From Gigaspora margarita (taxonomy: Eukaryota > Glomeromycota > Glomeromycetes > Diversisporales > Gigasporaceae), in assembly GCA_009809945.1 (NCBI GenBank), contig WTPW01001069.1:64703-128702 (forward strand): a DNA stretch of 64,000 nt. Reading direction: 5' to 3'. Of the stretch, positions 19,998-30,861 are shown one piece after another (position 1 is the first letter of the stretch; each line of letters opens with the position of its first letter). The notes beneath the pieces were generated by a model, which searched no databases, was not told the origin of the DNA, and worked only from the letters and a program-made list of their open reading frames with translations. The position numbers and the translations under genes were made by a program.

Positions 19998-21983
19998 GGT
20001 TCCCTTATGTCAAGAAAATCCCAAGCTAAAGATCATTATAGATCTTTTTCAATCTAATTTTAGAGCCAAAACAATCAATTTCTTTAAACTTCTAGCAAAG
20101 ATTTCTTAGTAACTATTTGATTAAATTTAGTAAAAGTTTTTTATTTTGATTCTATATATTTTTAAAATTAAATTAAAAAAAATTAATTGAATTTGGTTTG
20201 GTGGTTGTTAAGAAACCTTTGCTAGAATTTTTTAAAAAGCTTGAAATATCTTGAAAAAAAAATCTAAAAATTTTTTCTTTTTAAAATTTTAAATGATAAT
20301 TTCTTAACAACTATATATTAAAAAATATCAATTAAAAGCTAAAAAAAAAATTGGCTATAGTCTTTTTTTACAGATATTTAAACTTTGAACAAAAATAGCT
20401 TGGCATTTACCTAATCAAATTCAATCAAATTTTTATTATTTTAATTTTATATAATTACAGAATTAAAATAAAAAAATTTTGATTAAATATGATCAGGTAA
20501 GTCTTGAGTAATCTTTGTTCAAATTTTAGATATCTGTAAAAAAAAAGCTACAGCCAATTTTTTTTTAGTTTTTAATTGATATTTCTTAATATCTATCTCT
20601 ATCTATTAAATTCCAGTAAAATTTTTTATTTTAATCCTGTAAACTTTTAGAATTAAAATTAAAATATTTTCATTGAATTTGTATAGATAGTTGTTGAGCA
20701 ACCATCAATTAAAGTTTAAATCAATAATTTTTTGCAATATTCTTTTTCTTAAATCATTTTACAAAACTTTACTCGATAATTTCTCAATACCCATATGTGG
20801 TCTTTGTCTTGAAAATGACCCTATAGCACTATAAATTTTTTTTGAGTAAACAGTAAATAAAAATTGTATAACCCAAACAATGCAAACTTGATTTTTTGCT
20901 AATTTTAGATATGATCTTCATAAAATTTTTTATTATTGGATAAAAATTGATATGTATAATAATACCCTATACAAAATTGACAATATCTGCTATAGTCAAT
21001 CATTTTTATTCTATTTTTAGATATTCAAAAAAATTTTTTGTCAAATTTCTGGACTCATATAACTCATTTTAATATTAAGTTAACTGGTTATAAAATTTGT
21101 GCAAAATGAGCTTTGTATTTCATAAATTAAGATTTAGCAAAAATCTCAATTTTGGTTTAAAAACCTCAAAACCCTATTTTTAAGACAAAGACCCCATATA
21201 TCCAAATTCAATGAAAATTTTTTTATTTTTATTCTGCAAGATGCAGGATTAAAATAAAAAAAATTTTACTAGAATTTATAGATAGATGTTGAAAAATATT
21301 GATTAAATGCTAAAAAAAAATTTGGTTATAGCTTTTTTTTTTTACAGATATCTAAAATTTGAACAAAGTTTATTCGACACTTACCTGATAAGATTCGATC
21401 AATTTTTTTATTTTAATTCTATAATCACATAGAATTAAAATAAAAAATTTTTGATCGAATTTGATTAGGTATATGCCAAGTTATCTTTGTTCAAAGTTTA
21501 GATATCTATAAAAAAAGTCTGCAGCCAATTTTTTTTTTTAGCTTTTAATTGATATTTCTCTAAATCCATCTATTCAAAATCAGTAAAAATTTTTTTATTT
21601 TAATTCTACATAATTGTAGAATCAAAATAAAAAAAATTTTCATTGAATTTGGATATTTGGTTGTTGAGAAATCATCATTTAAAATTTAAAAAAAAAAAAA
21701 TTCGCCAATTTTAGATTTTTTTTTTTGCGATATTTCAAGCTTTTTAAAAACTTCTAGCGAAGGTTTCTTGACAACCACCAAACCAAATTCAATGAACTTT
21801 TTTTATTTTAATTTTAAAAATATATAGAATCAAAATAAAAAACTTTTACTAAATTTGATCAAATGTTTACCGAGAAATCTTCACTAGAAGTTTAAAGAAA
21901 TTGAATGTTTTGGCTCCGGAATTAGATCGGAAAGAATCTACAGTGATCTTCAGCTCGGGATTTTTTTAACATAAGGGAACCCC
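19998..21983. mobile_element. 2-kb foldback with CCCTTATGTCAAGAAAAT ends
   Basis: The left end GGGTTCCCTTATGTCAAGAA is inverted at the right end (TTAACATAAGGGAACCC). Matching inner arms follow in mirror order (GATCATTATAGAT against ATCTACAGTGATC; GGTTTGGTGGTTGTTAAGAA against TTCTTGACAACCACCAAACC). Several smaller palindromes with AATTAAAATAAAAAA/TTTTTTATTTTAATT lie within. A related short element is at 54669-54967. No coding frame. Confidence 0.8.
20794..21200. mobile_element. Nested MITE with GGGGTCTTTGTCTT ends
   Basis: Ends ATATGTGGTCTTTGTCTTGA and the inverted TTTTTAAGACAAAGACCCCA lie at the centre of the 2-kb foldback. The same end sequence forms the perfect 67-bp palindrome at 23321-23387 in the SAMHD1-type gene. 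Confidence 0.7.
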
Positions 21984-22004
21984 CCCCCGTAACTATTTAC
22001 TCCG

Positions 22005-22092
22005 TTTCGTCGTCACGCATAAAATCGTTATGCATCATCGTCACGCATACGATCGTTACGCATAAATCGTTATGCATAAGATCGTTATAAAT
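22005..22092 (+). repeat. CGTTAYGCAT tandem motif upstream of the SAMHD1-type gene
   Basis: Five or six spaced copies of ATCGTTACGCATAA variants (CGTCACGCAT, CGTTATGCAT, CGTTACGCAT) about 540 bases before the start codon. It could be a regulatory cluster or a simple minisatellite; sequence alone does not decide. The stretch 22093-22632 holds no recognised gene, only a 113-codon frame without family features. Confidence 0.6.
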
Positions 22093-22632
22093 AGTTTCAT
22101 AGACATATTGAAGCAAAAATCTAGATAAAGAATGATAAAGATTAATAAAGACGAATATATATAAAAAGAGCTAAAAGACCTTTGTAGAGGCAGAAGTCGG
22201 ATGCCTCAAATACTTATCTTTAATAAAGTATAACAATTCTCTTAAAAACGCAACCAATTAAATCCATTAATCAAACGTTTGATTACAATACATAATAGCT
22301 TAGCTTACACAATTTGCATAAAAATTAATAAGTTTTTTTGTGTAATCGTGATAAACCTTCGAGGATACCGTCGTACGTACGTACCATTACTTATATTGAG
22401 AGTCTGTTATCGTTATATCAGGAGTCTGTCAAAAATAGTTAATATTTTGTTAGTGAAACGTTCCATTTTTAAGTTACACAAGCAATGGATTTTATCAGCC
22501 AATCGGGCGAAATTTTCTTATAATAAAGTCCTGCACTGCGATTTTAAAATAATTCTCTACCAGTTTTGTAAATTTCTGTTTTGTTTACCTGTAAGAAGTT
22601 TATCAAACGTCATCTTTTAACTATTATTTTGG

Positions 22633-24924
22633 ATGGCACAAAAGAACAAGCTTATTAATGATCCTATCCATGTAAATTTTTTACATAATAAATCTAATTT
22701 TAAGAAATTTTAAAGTTTTATTTAACATGTATTCTTTAAACAGGGGTATATGTCATTTGAAAAGTGGGCAGTGGAATTTATAGATACGCCGCATTTCCAA
22801 AGATTGCGAGATATTAAGCAATTAGGAACTACTTATTATGTTTTTCCCAGTGCGACTCATAGTCGGTTTGAACATAGTTTAGGTATATACATACGTAACA
22901 ATATTTTTGTACTACAATAATGAAGGGATGTAATAAAGTACAAATTATTATATAGGAACAGCACACCTTGCTTATACCTTAACCAAAAGACTACAAGAAC
23001 AACAAGGTATTGAAAAATCAGACCATGATCTCGAATGTGTGACTTTGGCTGCTTTGTGTCATGATCTGGGTATGTTAATTCGATTATGAATAATGTTTAC
23101 ACAGGAGGGTAACCAAAATTCCGGGTCGGATGCGTCGGATCTAGGTCAGTTAGCAGGATCTATAGCGAAATTATCAGATGGGCAAATGATCTTGGACAAA
23201 ATCGATCGATCCCGATCCAGCCGACCATGATCCCGATGCACGCCGAAGTATTCCGACCCGGAAATTTGGTGACCCTCCTGTATGAGTTATGATAAGCTAA
23301 TCAATTGTTAATATATCGATATATGGGGTCTTTGCCTTGAAAATCAAGTTATCTCATAACTTGATTTTCAAGGCAAAGACCCCATATAACATATATTTAT
23401 GTTTATACAGGACATGGGCCATATAGTCACGTGTTTGATCGCACCGTTATCCCATACCTAAAGTAGGTTAAGTAAAGATAACACTATCTAATATATACTT
23501 AAATCTAAAGCAGTGTTATATAAGTAGATTTTTTTATATAATTATAGGCCATCATCTGGATGGAGACATGAAAAAGGATCTGAAATGATGGTTGAACATC
23601 TCTTTAAAGAACTGGAGTCATGTTCCGTCGATTTAGGCACGGATGATGAAAAATTCATCAAGGCACTTATTAGAGGTGATTCAAAAGGAAAGTGAGTTAT
23701 TTTCTTTTTATAATGAATTATTTAACCTAGCATTATCTTATTAATAATATTGTTTTTACATAAGTAAAAGATCTCCGTACCTGTTTGATATTGTTGCCAA
23801 TGAACGTAACTCTGTGGATGTTGACAAATTTGATTACCTTGCACGAGATTGTTACCATTTAGGGATGAAATCAATATTCGACTTTTCACGATTGATGCAG
23901 TTTTCTCGCGTCATGGATGATCAGATAACCTACTATCATAAGGAATGCTTTAACATTTATGAAATGTTCCACACGAGATACTCTTTACATAAGAAAGTAT
24001 ATAGCCATCGCGTTAGTATGTTGTCATAGAAAATTTACTCAGAGTGTCTTTATGGTTTATAATTGGCTGTCGACTGACTGACATTAATGTTAGGCGGTGC
24101 AATTGATTATATGATAAGAGACGCACTTGTGGAAGCAAATTCATATTTCAAAATTGTAGATGCAATCGAAAATGCTGAAGAATATATCCAATTGAATGAT
24201 TCTATTTTAAATAGAATTGAATATTCAGTATGCGAGGTATTTGGTAGACACGTTTTGTTTTTTTTGTATAATTATTAACAGTACTACGGTAATTGATATA
24301 AGTGATTATGTTTAGGAATTGACCAAATCAAGAGAGATCGTCAAACGGATTAGACGGAGGAAATTATACAAGTTTGTAGATGAGTGTTTAGTCCCGAAAG
24401 ACAAGAAAGATCACATTATGAAAGTATGATATATATTTATTTCATTTAAAGACGTCTTCACGAAACCTTTTTACATAATGTTGGTTTTGTTAGATGATCA
24501 ATGAGTGCGAAATTGTTAGCCATCAAAATGATAGTGTACCTTTACATGAAGATGACGTAATTGTTGATTGGCAAACGCTTAACTATGCAAAAAGAGATGA
24601 GAATCCAGTGGATGCTGTCAGATTTTATAATGATGGCGATGTGTCATTTCCTATTTATCGTTCGAACGTTAGCTATCTTTTCCCTATGCAATACGAAGAA
24701 TACATAGTTCGTATATTTGCACGTAATCCAGACAAGGTAGTATCACTAGACGGATTTATCTGTTCAGTTATTAAAAATGTATTAATCGATCAAACTTTGT
24801 AAAAAAGGTTGAAGCAATCCAAGATGCTTTTCGGAAGCTAGCGAAAAATTCAGGCCTAGAATTAAGTCAGGGATTTTTGAAATCCGGCTCCAGAAAACGA
24901 CGTTTTCCTGTGGAAGATCCTTGA
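22633..24924 (+). CDS. SAMHD1: SAMHD1-type dNTP triphosphohydrolase (10 exons)
   Basis: Predicted to hydrolyse dNTPs to deoxynucleosides and triphosphate, limiting the dNTP pool. Exons read: 22633-22671, 22744-22882, 22956-23069, 23411-23462, 23548-23691, 23765-24015, 24094-24236, 24316-24423, 24494-24736, 24808-24924. These give 1350 nt, 449 residues, with all junctions GT-AG and in phase. The start ATG directly precedes [13 protein letters not shown], the conserved opening of the HD catalytic core. Metal ligands are visible: His52 (HSRFEHSLG), His95-Asp96 (CHDLGHGPYSH) and Asp183 ([11 protein letters not shown]). MFHTRYSLH, typical of the tetramer-forming region, also follows. Human SAMHD1 is 626 residues with an N-terminal SAM domain; here the SAM domain is absent, as in many non-vertebrate homologues. 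Intron 3 (341 bp) holds two small repeats; the others are 69-85 bp. The gene looks intact. Confidence 0.93.
23099..23281. mobile_element. MITE in SAMHD1-type intron 3
   Basis: Ends CAGGAGGGTAACCAAAATTC and the inverted GAAATTTGGTGACCCTCCTG, bordered by TA on both sides, fit a Tc1/mariner-type MITE. The interior is GC-rich (CGATCGATCCCGATC). It is contained fully in the intron. Confidence 0.8.
23321..23387. repeat. Perfect 67-bp palindrome in intron 3
   Basis: Two 32-base arms, ATATGGGGTCTTTGCCTTGA... and its exact reverse complement, around a 3-base CTC loop. In the pre-mRNA it would form a strong hairpin close to the 3' splice site at 23410. The arm matches the end of the MITE at 20794-21200. 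Confidence 0.95.
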
Positions 24925-27255
24925 ATTATTTATCTTCTTTTATAGATACACTTATAAGTTTTATAGTATTATTTAATCCAACTCTATTTAAAGTGCACTA
25001 TAGCGATAGAAACTTGTTCTTAGTAAGATGTAAAGACCTACGTTTAAAATAAATTTCTTAAATTAGATTCTCTAATAAATTAAGTTCAACCCTTCTTATA
25101 ACATTACTATGAGAAACGGGGGTTTAAATCATATTGCTGACATCAAGCTAGGGTTTAGGATACAGGGACACGAAATATGCCCCTAAGAGCCTCCGGAAAG
25201 TCTAGGACACGTACAGGTCACGTGATAGTTCATCTTACGGACACATATCAAAATAAATAATTTTTTAAGTTAAAAATTGATCCGGCAGGGCTTTTGTATT
25301 AAGTTAACATTCTGTATCATTCTAATTAAACTTGTTCTCTCCAGTTCTAATGATGGTTAGATTTTTAAAATCTGCTCAATAGATTCGGTGATAAGGCCAC
25401 ACCTCTTTTACTGACAATTGTAATATTACAATATGTAGTTAAGTTAGTTTTTGTATTAATTTTTTTTAACCTCTGGTTCTAGCAGTTATGTCGATCATTG
25501 TGACGTAGATCTCCTAATCCACAAATCAGATTTCAAAGATCAGGTGCAGAAAATTTCCATTTAGGCGGATTCGACAAAAAATGTGATTATTGTAAAATTA
25601 ACGTTGATTGGTTGATTTATTAAATACAATAGTAATATTTAGGGCTTTGCAAAAATAGAGCTAAAACTTTTTTTCTAAAAATATGACAGTTGGAAATTTC
25701 ACATTTATATTCGCCAAGACCTTAGTTTTAGGGATCCTGCAACGGTTTTTTAGGATCCCGCAAGAATAAAAACTTATAGTAATGATGTCAAAGGAAACAC
25801 AACATAGAAATACGGGACCTTGTTTAGTATGTGACAGAGAAAAGTTTCGTAAACTAATACCAAACTCTTACTTAAAACTATGCAAAACCCTGCTGTTTAG
25901 AATTTAAACGCTGAACTTGGTTTGTACTATCAACTTTGTTATAAACATTATACTGAGTTGGTTTTATTTGATAGAAATTTAAGCACAAATAAAAAAAGAA
26001 TATAGACAATGTAAAAACACGGGGCCATGTGCAGTATATGGCAAAGATCTTTAAACAAACAAGAATAGTTATTTCATGAATACAAGAATAGTTTTGGTAT
26101 TGTGATATGAATTTCTGTGTTTATATTCATTCAGTAAGACCTTACAAAATTGATACTTCGTATTAATATTCACTAATCTCAAAACTAAAACACTAGTTTA
26201 TTAGATATAGTCAACAAAAAAATACTAGATGTTTTAGATAATCTTCAATTATTTTAATTAACAGTATTTTATATTTTGTATGTTATAATTTTATAGTAGT
26301 TGTGTAAATGTGATTTAGATCAAATACGTATGAGAGATATTGTTTAATTTAATATAAGCTAAAAGTTGAAATGCATCTCTAGTAGATGGTGATGACAGGA
26401 ATATAGAGTCGAATTACTATTTAAAAATACAGTATATAATTAAATAAAGCTTTGCTAATAATAAATAATTTGATAACTAATAATAAACCGTTTGAAATTT
26501 TATTGATTTTAATCATATTTTTTGATTAACAAATGTCACGTTATTAATTTAATTGGTTAATGGTCATGTTTTGATCATCATATGTGATAAAACTGAATTT
26601 GTGACAATATTGAATGGAAACAAATCTGCCCATATGCAAAATAAATGAAAGTTTTTGTTGGGCAGTTTTACTATATAACTTCTCTATCTAATACATGACC
26701 CTAACTCTAACCCTAATCCTAATGTAACTGAACTTTAAAGAATTTTGCTGCGTTGTAAACCTGGCACAGATTTCTTGTTTGTCTGGTTTAGTTTTAATAA
26801 TCTTACCATTGTTAAAACCAAAAAAACTAGTACAAATAGCCAACCTTCTTTAAAAAAATCTCACCATTAAAATTAAAAAAAAAAAAAAACTAGTACAAAT
26901 TTACTTAAAGTGACAAATGAGACTAATTTAGTACAAAATTCTTACGGGTCACTTTTTCTTAGTTTTTCATAATTAACAAAAAAAAATAAATTTTTTAAAT
27001 TAAAAAAGTGGGTTTTTGTAAGTTAACCTCCTTTATTACTTTAAGTAAACTTGTTTTGGTTTTCTAGTTCTAATATTGGTAATATTATTAAAATTGGTCT
27101 AGTAGAGCTGAGATATAACCTTTTGAAATTTAGTTGATGTTAGATATCTTTGGCTCACCACCATTAGACCCAGAAAGGCCGTTAAAACAAGTTATATTAG
27201 AGTAATGAAGATATTAGCTTAGTGCAAAAGATATGCAGGATCATTTTTTAAGTTA
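24925..27255. other. Intergenic DNA, no gene recognised
   Basis: Downstream of the SAMHD1-type gene. Two loosely similar stretches (25300-25450 and 27020-27130) share AAACTTGTTC, TTCTAGTTCTAAT and RTAAGGCC-like motifs and may be old repeat copies. A CTAACTCTAACCCTAATCCTAA stretch at 26700 is a short telomere-like motif, not an array. No frame with family features. Confidence 0.5.
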
Positions 27256-27261
27256 AAAAAT

Positions 27262-27455
27262 TACCATATATTACCAAATAGAAGCTACCAAAAAATTTTC
27301 GATTTTCTTTGATTTTCTTAGACTAAACCGCAGGGGTAGCTTCTATTCGGGTCTAATTTTACTATTAAAACATAGTAACTGTTTTCAGATTTTTGGATCC
27401 AAAATCAAGGAGTAGCTTCTATTCGGGGGTAGCTTCTATTCAGTAATATACGGTA
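27262..27455. mobile_element. MITE with ATAGAAGCTACC ends
   Basis: TACCATATATTACCAAATAG at the left is inverted at the right (CTATTCAGTAATATACGGTA). GGGTAGCTTCTATTCGGG occurs three times inside the right half. Target duplication is not resolved. Confidence 0.75.
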
Positions 27456-27758
27456 CTTATTTTGCCGTAAGATGAAAATCACGTGATCTCGTATGTGGAC
27501 TTTCTATTCGTTTATACATTATAAATTTTACATATTTTTTGCTATAGCCACATCACATGGGTAGTCTTAAGTGTTTTTCTCATTTTTCTTGCAAAGAAAT
27601 AAAATTATAATAATTAAATATAAAGATTCAGGAAACTAAAAAATATATTAAATGATTGTTAACCTCCTTTTTCTTTTGGAACTACTATAGGGCTCAATTT
27701 GACAGATTTATTAATATGAACATCTTGCATATTCTCTATAATAGCTATTTGAGTTTGA

Positions 27759-27956
27759 TTGGATGTTTGGTTTAGAAGATTCTACAAAATATCTCAGTCG
27801 GAAGTTAAGAAAAAAAATCTATTAAAAAAAACAGATAGAGAAAAATTATTTACTCAATGGATTAGGAATTTTTTACATAAAGCCATCGCAGTTATAATAT
27901 CATCCTTCCTTCTTGGTAATCTTGTGAAGACCATTTCAACATATAGTTGGTGGTAG
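27759..27956 (+). other. Short unassigned open frame
   Basis: A 65-codon frame beginning MDVWFRRFYKISQ with a Lys-rich stretch and a hydrophobic segment (IAVIISSFLLGNL). No family is recognised; the surrounding sequence is repeat-rich. It may be a chance frame. Confidence 0.15.
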
Positions 27957-28400
27957 AATTAATTTGACAAATTAATACAGTTATGGCACATACCGTATTT
28001 TTTGCTGTGAGCTATAATGTTATAATGCCGTAATGCCATAATACCATAATAGCATAAAGCCATAATATCGTAATGCCATAATGCCATAAAGCTATAATGC
28101 AGAAATACAATGTCATTTGTTAAAATGCTATTGCATTATGGTTTCCTTTAAATAATATCTGTTAAATAACTTTTTCGAATTTAATTTTGTCAATTTTGTT
28201 AATTTAGACTATAGCTAGTAGTATAATTAATTTTACGAATTAATATATATGGTACATGCCGTATTGTAATTATATTGAGCTGTAAACCCATAAAACTGTA
28301 ATGCCGTTTGTTGAAATGCTGTACTGTATTATGTACTTTCCATTAAATAATATGCAATTCGAATTTGATTCTATTGACTTCATTGATTTAGTACTGTATA
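27955..28400 (+). repeat. Duplicated block with ATAATGCC microsatellite
   Basis: TAATTTGACAAATTAATACA...GGCACATACCGTATT at 27958 recurs degenerately at 28225 (TAATTTTACGAATTAATATA...GGTACATGCCGTATT). The first copy is followed by about ten ATAATGCC/ATAAAGCC units (28010-28110). Confidence 0.7.
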
Positions 28401-28844
28401 TATAACGACTATGAAAATGGGGTTTGCCAGGTCTAGGTTTATTTTGACTTAAACAATTATTGCGATTGATTTTTTTTGGCCAATTTTAGACCATTCTATA
28501 AGTCATTGCTTGAAAACACTTTAGCGAGCTAATTGATCAGATATAAATAATTGTTCACGTGACAAAACTTACTATAAACATGATTTTAATTGAAGAATTT
28601 GTTGTAGCAAAGTAAATGACAAATATGAAAACCAGTTAATAACTCATGAAACTTTCTATTTTTTTTTTAAGGCATAACAGTCGTAATTACTAAATAGTTT
28701 ATATGTTTTATATTATCTAGTTCATTGAATGGAGTTCATTATCATATGTGAAGGCTTTAAGTTGAAAAGACTTCGTGCAATTATCAGTTTTCTTATTTAT
28801 ACTTGCCATCTTTTGTTGCTCAACATTATAAACAGTAATGGCAA

Positions 28845-29005
28845 TTTAATCAGCCAAATAAAATTTAATTGGCCATCGGCCAATACAAAATAATTTGGCC
28901 AAAAATGAACAAAATTTTATGGCCAAAGTTGAATATCAATTGGCCAGGCCAATAAAAATTATTTGGCCAATATGGCCATTGGCCGATGGCCAAATAGCCA
29001 AATGT
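28845..29005 (-). repeat. TTGGCCAA-rich repeat, copy 1
   Basis: Dense GGCCAA palindromic motifs (ATTGGCCATCGGCCAA, TTTGGCCAATATGGCCATTG). A similar block in the same orientation is at 30425-30535, 1.5 kb away. The 61-codon frame across it is a repeat artefact. Confidence 0.7.
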
Positions 29006-29197
29006 CTCTGTATAGTAATAAAAAAAAAAAAGTGTATAAAAATACTGTATGAAAGCATATTAATATATATGATAACTTAAGTAATACTTGTTAAGCTATA
29101 TAAAAAAAAATCTATGCGAAAGTTTAATAAGTTATATAAAAAATAATTTAGGCGAAAATTTAATTAGTTATATTAAAATAATTTAAATGAATTTTTC

Positions 29198-29648
29198 ATA
29201 TGGGCTGATTTATGGAATTGCCAATAACTTTTGATATACTAATCTATTTTTGAATAATTTTATTACCAAAATGTTGATAGTTCTAATGAATCCAAAATCA
29301 TCAAAATCCAATCACAGGATCCCAAGATAATTAAGTTTTGTATAATTTTACTATTAACTTTTACTATGTAAACAATCAACGTATGGATTGGTTTTACTAT
29401 GTAGACAATCAACGTATGGATTGGTTTTCATATATGAAAACCAATTCATACGTTGATTGTCTACATAGTAAAAGTTAATATAAAATTATACAAAATCTTA
29501 ATTATCTTGGGATCCTGTGATTGGATTTTGATGATTTTGGATTCATTAGAACCGTCTCATCGAGACCAACATTTTGGTAATAAAATTGTTCAAAAATAGA
29601 TTAGTATATTAAAAGTTATTGGCAATTCCATAAATCAGCCCATATGTA
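29198..29648. repeat. Foldback with ~215-bp arms
   Basis: From CATATGGGCTGATTTATGGA to the inverted TCCATAAATCAGCCCATATG the arms are nearly exact reverse complements around 29420. The arms hold the shared block TTTTATTACCAAAATGTTG...AATGAATCCAAAATCATCAA also seen at 14200, 16400, 32880 and 33060. Confidence 0.9.
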
Positions 29649-30065
29649 ATAAGCTATATAAAAAAGTAATTTAAGCAAAGATTTAGAAAATTATATAAAA
29701 GTATAATTTGAACAAAGGTTTAATAAGTAATTTGAGCAAAGGTTTAGTAAGCAAAGGTTTAGTAAGTAATTTGAGCAAAGGTTTAGTAAGCAAAGGTTTA
29801 GTAAGTTATATAGAAAAACTACTTAAGTAAAAATTTAATAAATAATTTAAGCAAAGGTTTAGCAAGTTGTATAAAAAAATAATTTAAGCGAAGGTTTAAT
29901 AAGTAATATGAACAAAGGTTTAGTAAGTAATTTGAGCGAAAGTTCAGTAAGTAAATTGAGCTAAGGTTCAGTTAGTTATATAAAAAATAATTTGGGTAAA
30001 GGTTTAATAGTAAGTAATTATGAGTAAAGGTTTAGCATGTAATTTGAGTCAAAGTTTTATTATTT
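29640..30065 (+). repeat. GAGCAAAGGTTTAGTAAGTA minisatellite
   Basis: About 15 units of roughly 20-40 bp, variants of AGCAAAGGTTTAGTAAGTAA, some with TTATATAAAAAATAATTT inserted. Starts directly at the right end of the 29198-29648 foldback, and a few units precede it at 29085-29170. Confidence 0.85.
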
Positions 30066-30424
30066 ACTATGTATTTTGTTATTATTAAATAGTTAGTTGA
30101 TTTACGCAATAAAACTTTTACTTATTTCATCAAATAGGAGTTTTTAAATACTCCAATTTCATTTTCCAATTTCAAAATTTTAATACATAAATAAGATTTT
30201 TTAAATTCTTATTTATTTTAAAATATGATTTTTTTTTAATTTTAAAACCCTTAATCTATTATTTATTTTAAATATCGAATGATTTATTTTATTAAAGATA
30301 TCTAAATCTGGGCATCATTAAACATGAAGTTAAAAAGTATGTAAAGGCATATAAATAAACTTTATTCTAGCTATATCTTTAAATGCTTAAAGTTATAGAA
30401 TTAATTAGTCATAAACATGTATTA

Positions 30425-30535
30425 ATATTGGACCAATTAGATTACTAGCTTTATTTGGCCGGTTTAGCCAAAATGAAATGTATATTTTTGGCCTTTTGGC
30501 CATGGCCATTGGCCAGCCAAATGGCCAAGTGATAT
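30425..30535 (-). repeat. TTGGCCAA-rich repeat, copy 2
   Basis: TTTTGGCCTTTTGGCCATGG and CATTGGCCAGCCAAATGGCC, matching 28845-29005. Confidence 0.7.
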
Positions 30536-30861
30536 CGCTGATTATAAATATCTTGCTATATCTTGCCATATTCATTATAATGTGCACATTCCGTAGTTAA
30601 GTTCTTTTCATAATCAAAATATCCTTATTCACCTCTGTCATACTAATTTTTTACACATTAAATATAAATAACTTTTATATTTACTGACTAATTAATGTGA
30701 ATAAATGCTTGCATAGCAAATAACAACATATTCATTAGTTCCTGGTTTGGAGGAATTGTATTTCATAGTTGCTTGATTATAACATTATAATATGATAATT
30801 TTATAGTATTACAGTACTACAGTATCATAGACATTACGATACCATAGCATTATGGCATATA

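Noticed and set aside
22279-22620. 113-codon open frame just before the SAMHD1-type gene
   Set aside because: No family features, and it ends 12 bases before the start codon of a well-supported gene; likely leader or promoter DNA.
29640-30065. Regular repeats resembling a CRISPR array
   Set aside because: Units vary in length and sequence, there are no unique equal-sized spacers and no cas genes; this is a eukaryotic minisatellite.
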